Source of the DNA: Takakia lepidozioides
Taxonomy: Eukaryota > Streptophyta > Takakiopsida > Takakiales > Takakiaceae
Assembly: GCA_030704615.1 (NCBI GenBank)
Contig: CM060734.1
Location: 13,268,001 to 13,332,000, forward strand
Direction of reading: 5' to 3'
Length of the DNA stretch: 64,000 bases
Numbering within the stretch: the stretch's first letter is position 1; each line of letters begins with the position of its first letter. Positions 63,952 through 64,000 of the stretch are shown one piece after another. The translations under genes were made by a program, and so were the position numbers. The notes under the pieces are model-generated. The model did not search any database and was not told the origin of the DNA. It saw only the letters and a program-made list of their open reading frames with translations.

Positions 63952-64000
63952 TTGGGTAGGCTTCTTGTTGAAGAAGCTGCTCCAAGAGCTTACCCGGCTG

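Noticed and set aside
1-64000. CRISPR array, rRNA operon or phage module
   Set aside because: No spacer-repeat periodicity, no rRNA-like segment and no phage structural motif seen.

Overview
The window looks like a transposon-dense piece of a large nuclear genome from a land plant, most likely a seedless plant such as a fern. That is an inference. It rests on a pentatricopeptide-repeat (PPR) relic of the plant organelle type, an intron-containing TIC32/retinol-dehydrogenase-like SDR locus, an intron-containing ARGLU1-type splicing-cofactor gene, and layers of nested Ty3/gypsy, LINE, SINE and MITE-like sequence. I see no rRNA or tRNA gene, no CRISPR array and no bacterial operon structure. Most reading frames are broken.

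Layout. 1-11,050: remains of a Ty3/gypsy family with ~890-bp LTRs, split into two oppositely oriented halves. A minus-strand gag/PBS/5' LTR lies on the left. On the right are an integrase fragment, a very long extra ORF downstream of integrase, a PPT and a 3' LTR. Each half abuts one half of the same LINE reverse transcriptase. A PPR pseudogene and a pair of ~360-bp direct repeats lie between them. 11,056-22,960: a LINE 5' part, interrupted by a plus-strand Ty3/gypsy element, then the LINE endonuclease. 22,960-31,500: minus-strand LINE ORF1 and 5' region with tandem monomers, then a second, L1-type LINE 3' end on the plus strand. 33,297-36,476: a decayed SDR gene that keeps its introns. 37,810-40,555: the ARGLU1-like gene, four coding exons, with one frame break in exon 1. 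41,939-42,146: a tRNA-derived SINE with a 12-bp target duplication. 45,000-47,158: repeated ~0.6-kb units with CACGTG palindromes and MITE-like inserts. 47,159-60,958: a minus-strand relative of the 11.5-22.1 kb gypsy element, inserted in a MITE-like copy and itself interrupted by a near-complete chromovirus (48,893-55,841) with 715-717-bp LTRs and a clean CCTTG target duplication. 61,700-64,000: a LINE 5' end, then an RNase H fragment fused to a second copy of the extra ORF family.

The most important observation is that the two related gypsy elements (plus 11.5-22.1 kb; minus 47.2-61.0 kb) carry a C5-cytosine DNA methyltransferase (motifs LLDLFGG, GWPCQG, ENV, RPR, ERE...MGF) between protease and reverse transcriptase, and a PHD finger after the integrase. 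The element family therefore seems to carry both a DNA-methylation writer and a histone-reader-like module. Retrotransposon-borne cytosine methyltransferases are known from other eukaryotes, but this combination in a plant-like genome deserves a close look. Both copies are broken: the plus copy by frameshifts and stops, the minus copy by a deletion that joins the methyltransferase N-lobe directly to RNase H.

Caveat: the two LTRs of the chromovirus differ mainly by single-base homopolymer indels, so some frameshifts in this window could be assembly errors. In-frame TAG stops produced by substitution, as in the 6.4-9.6 kb ORF, are not explained that way.
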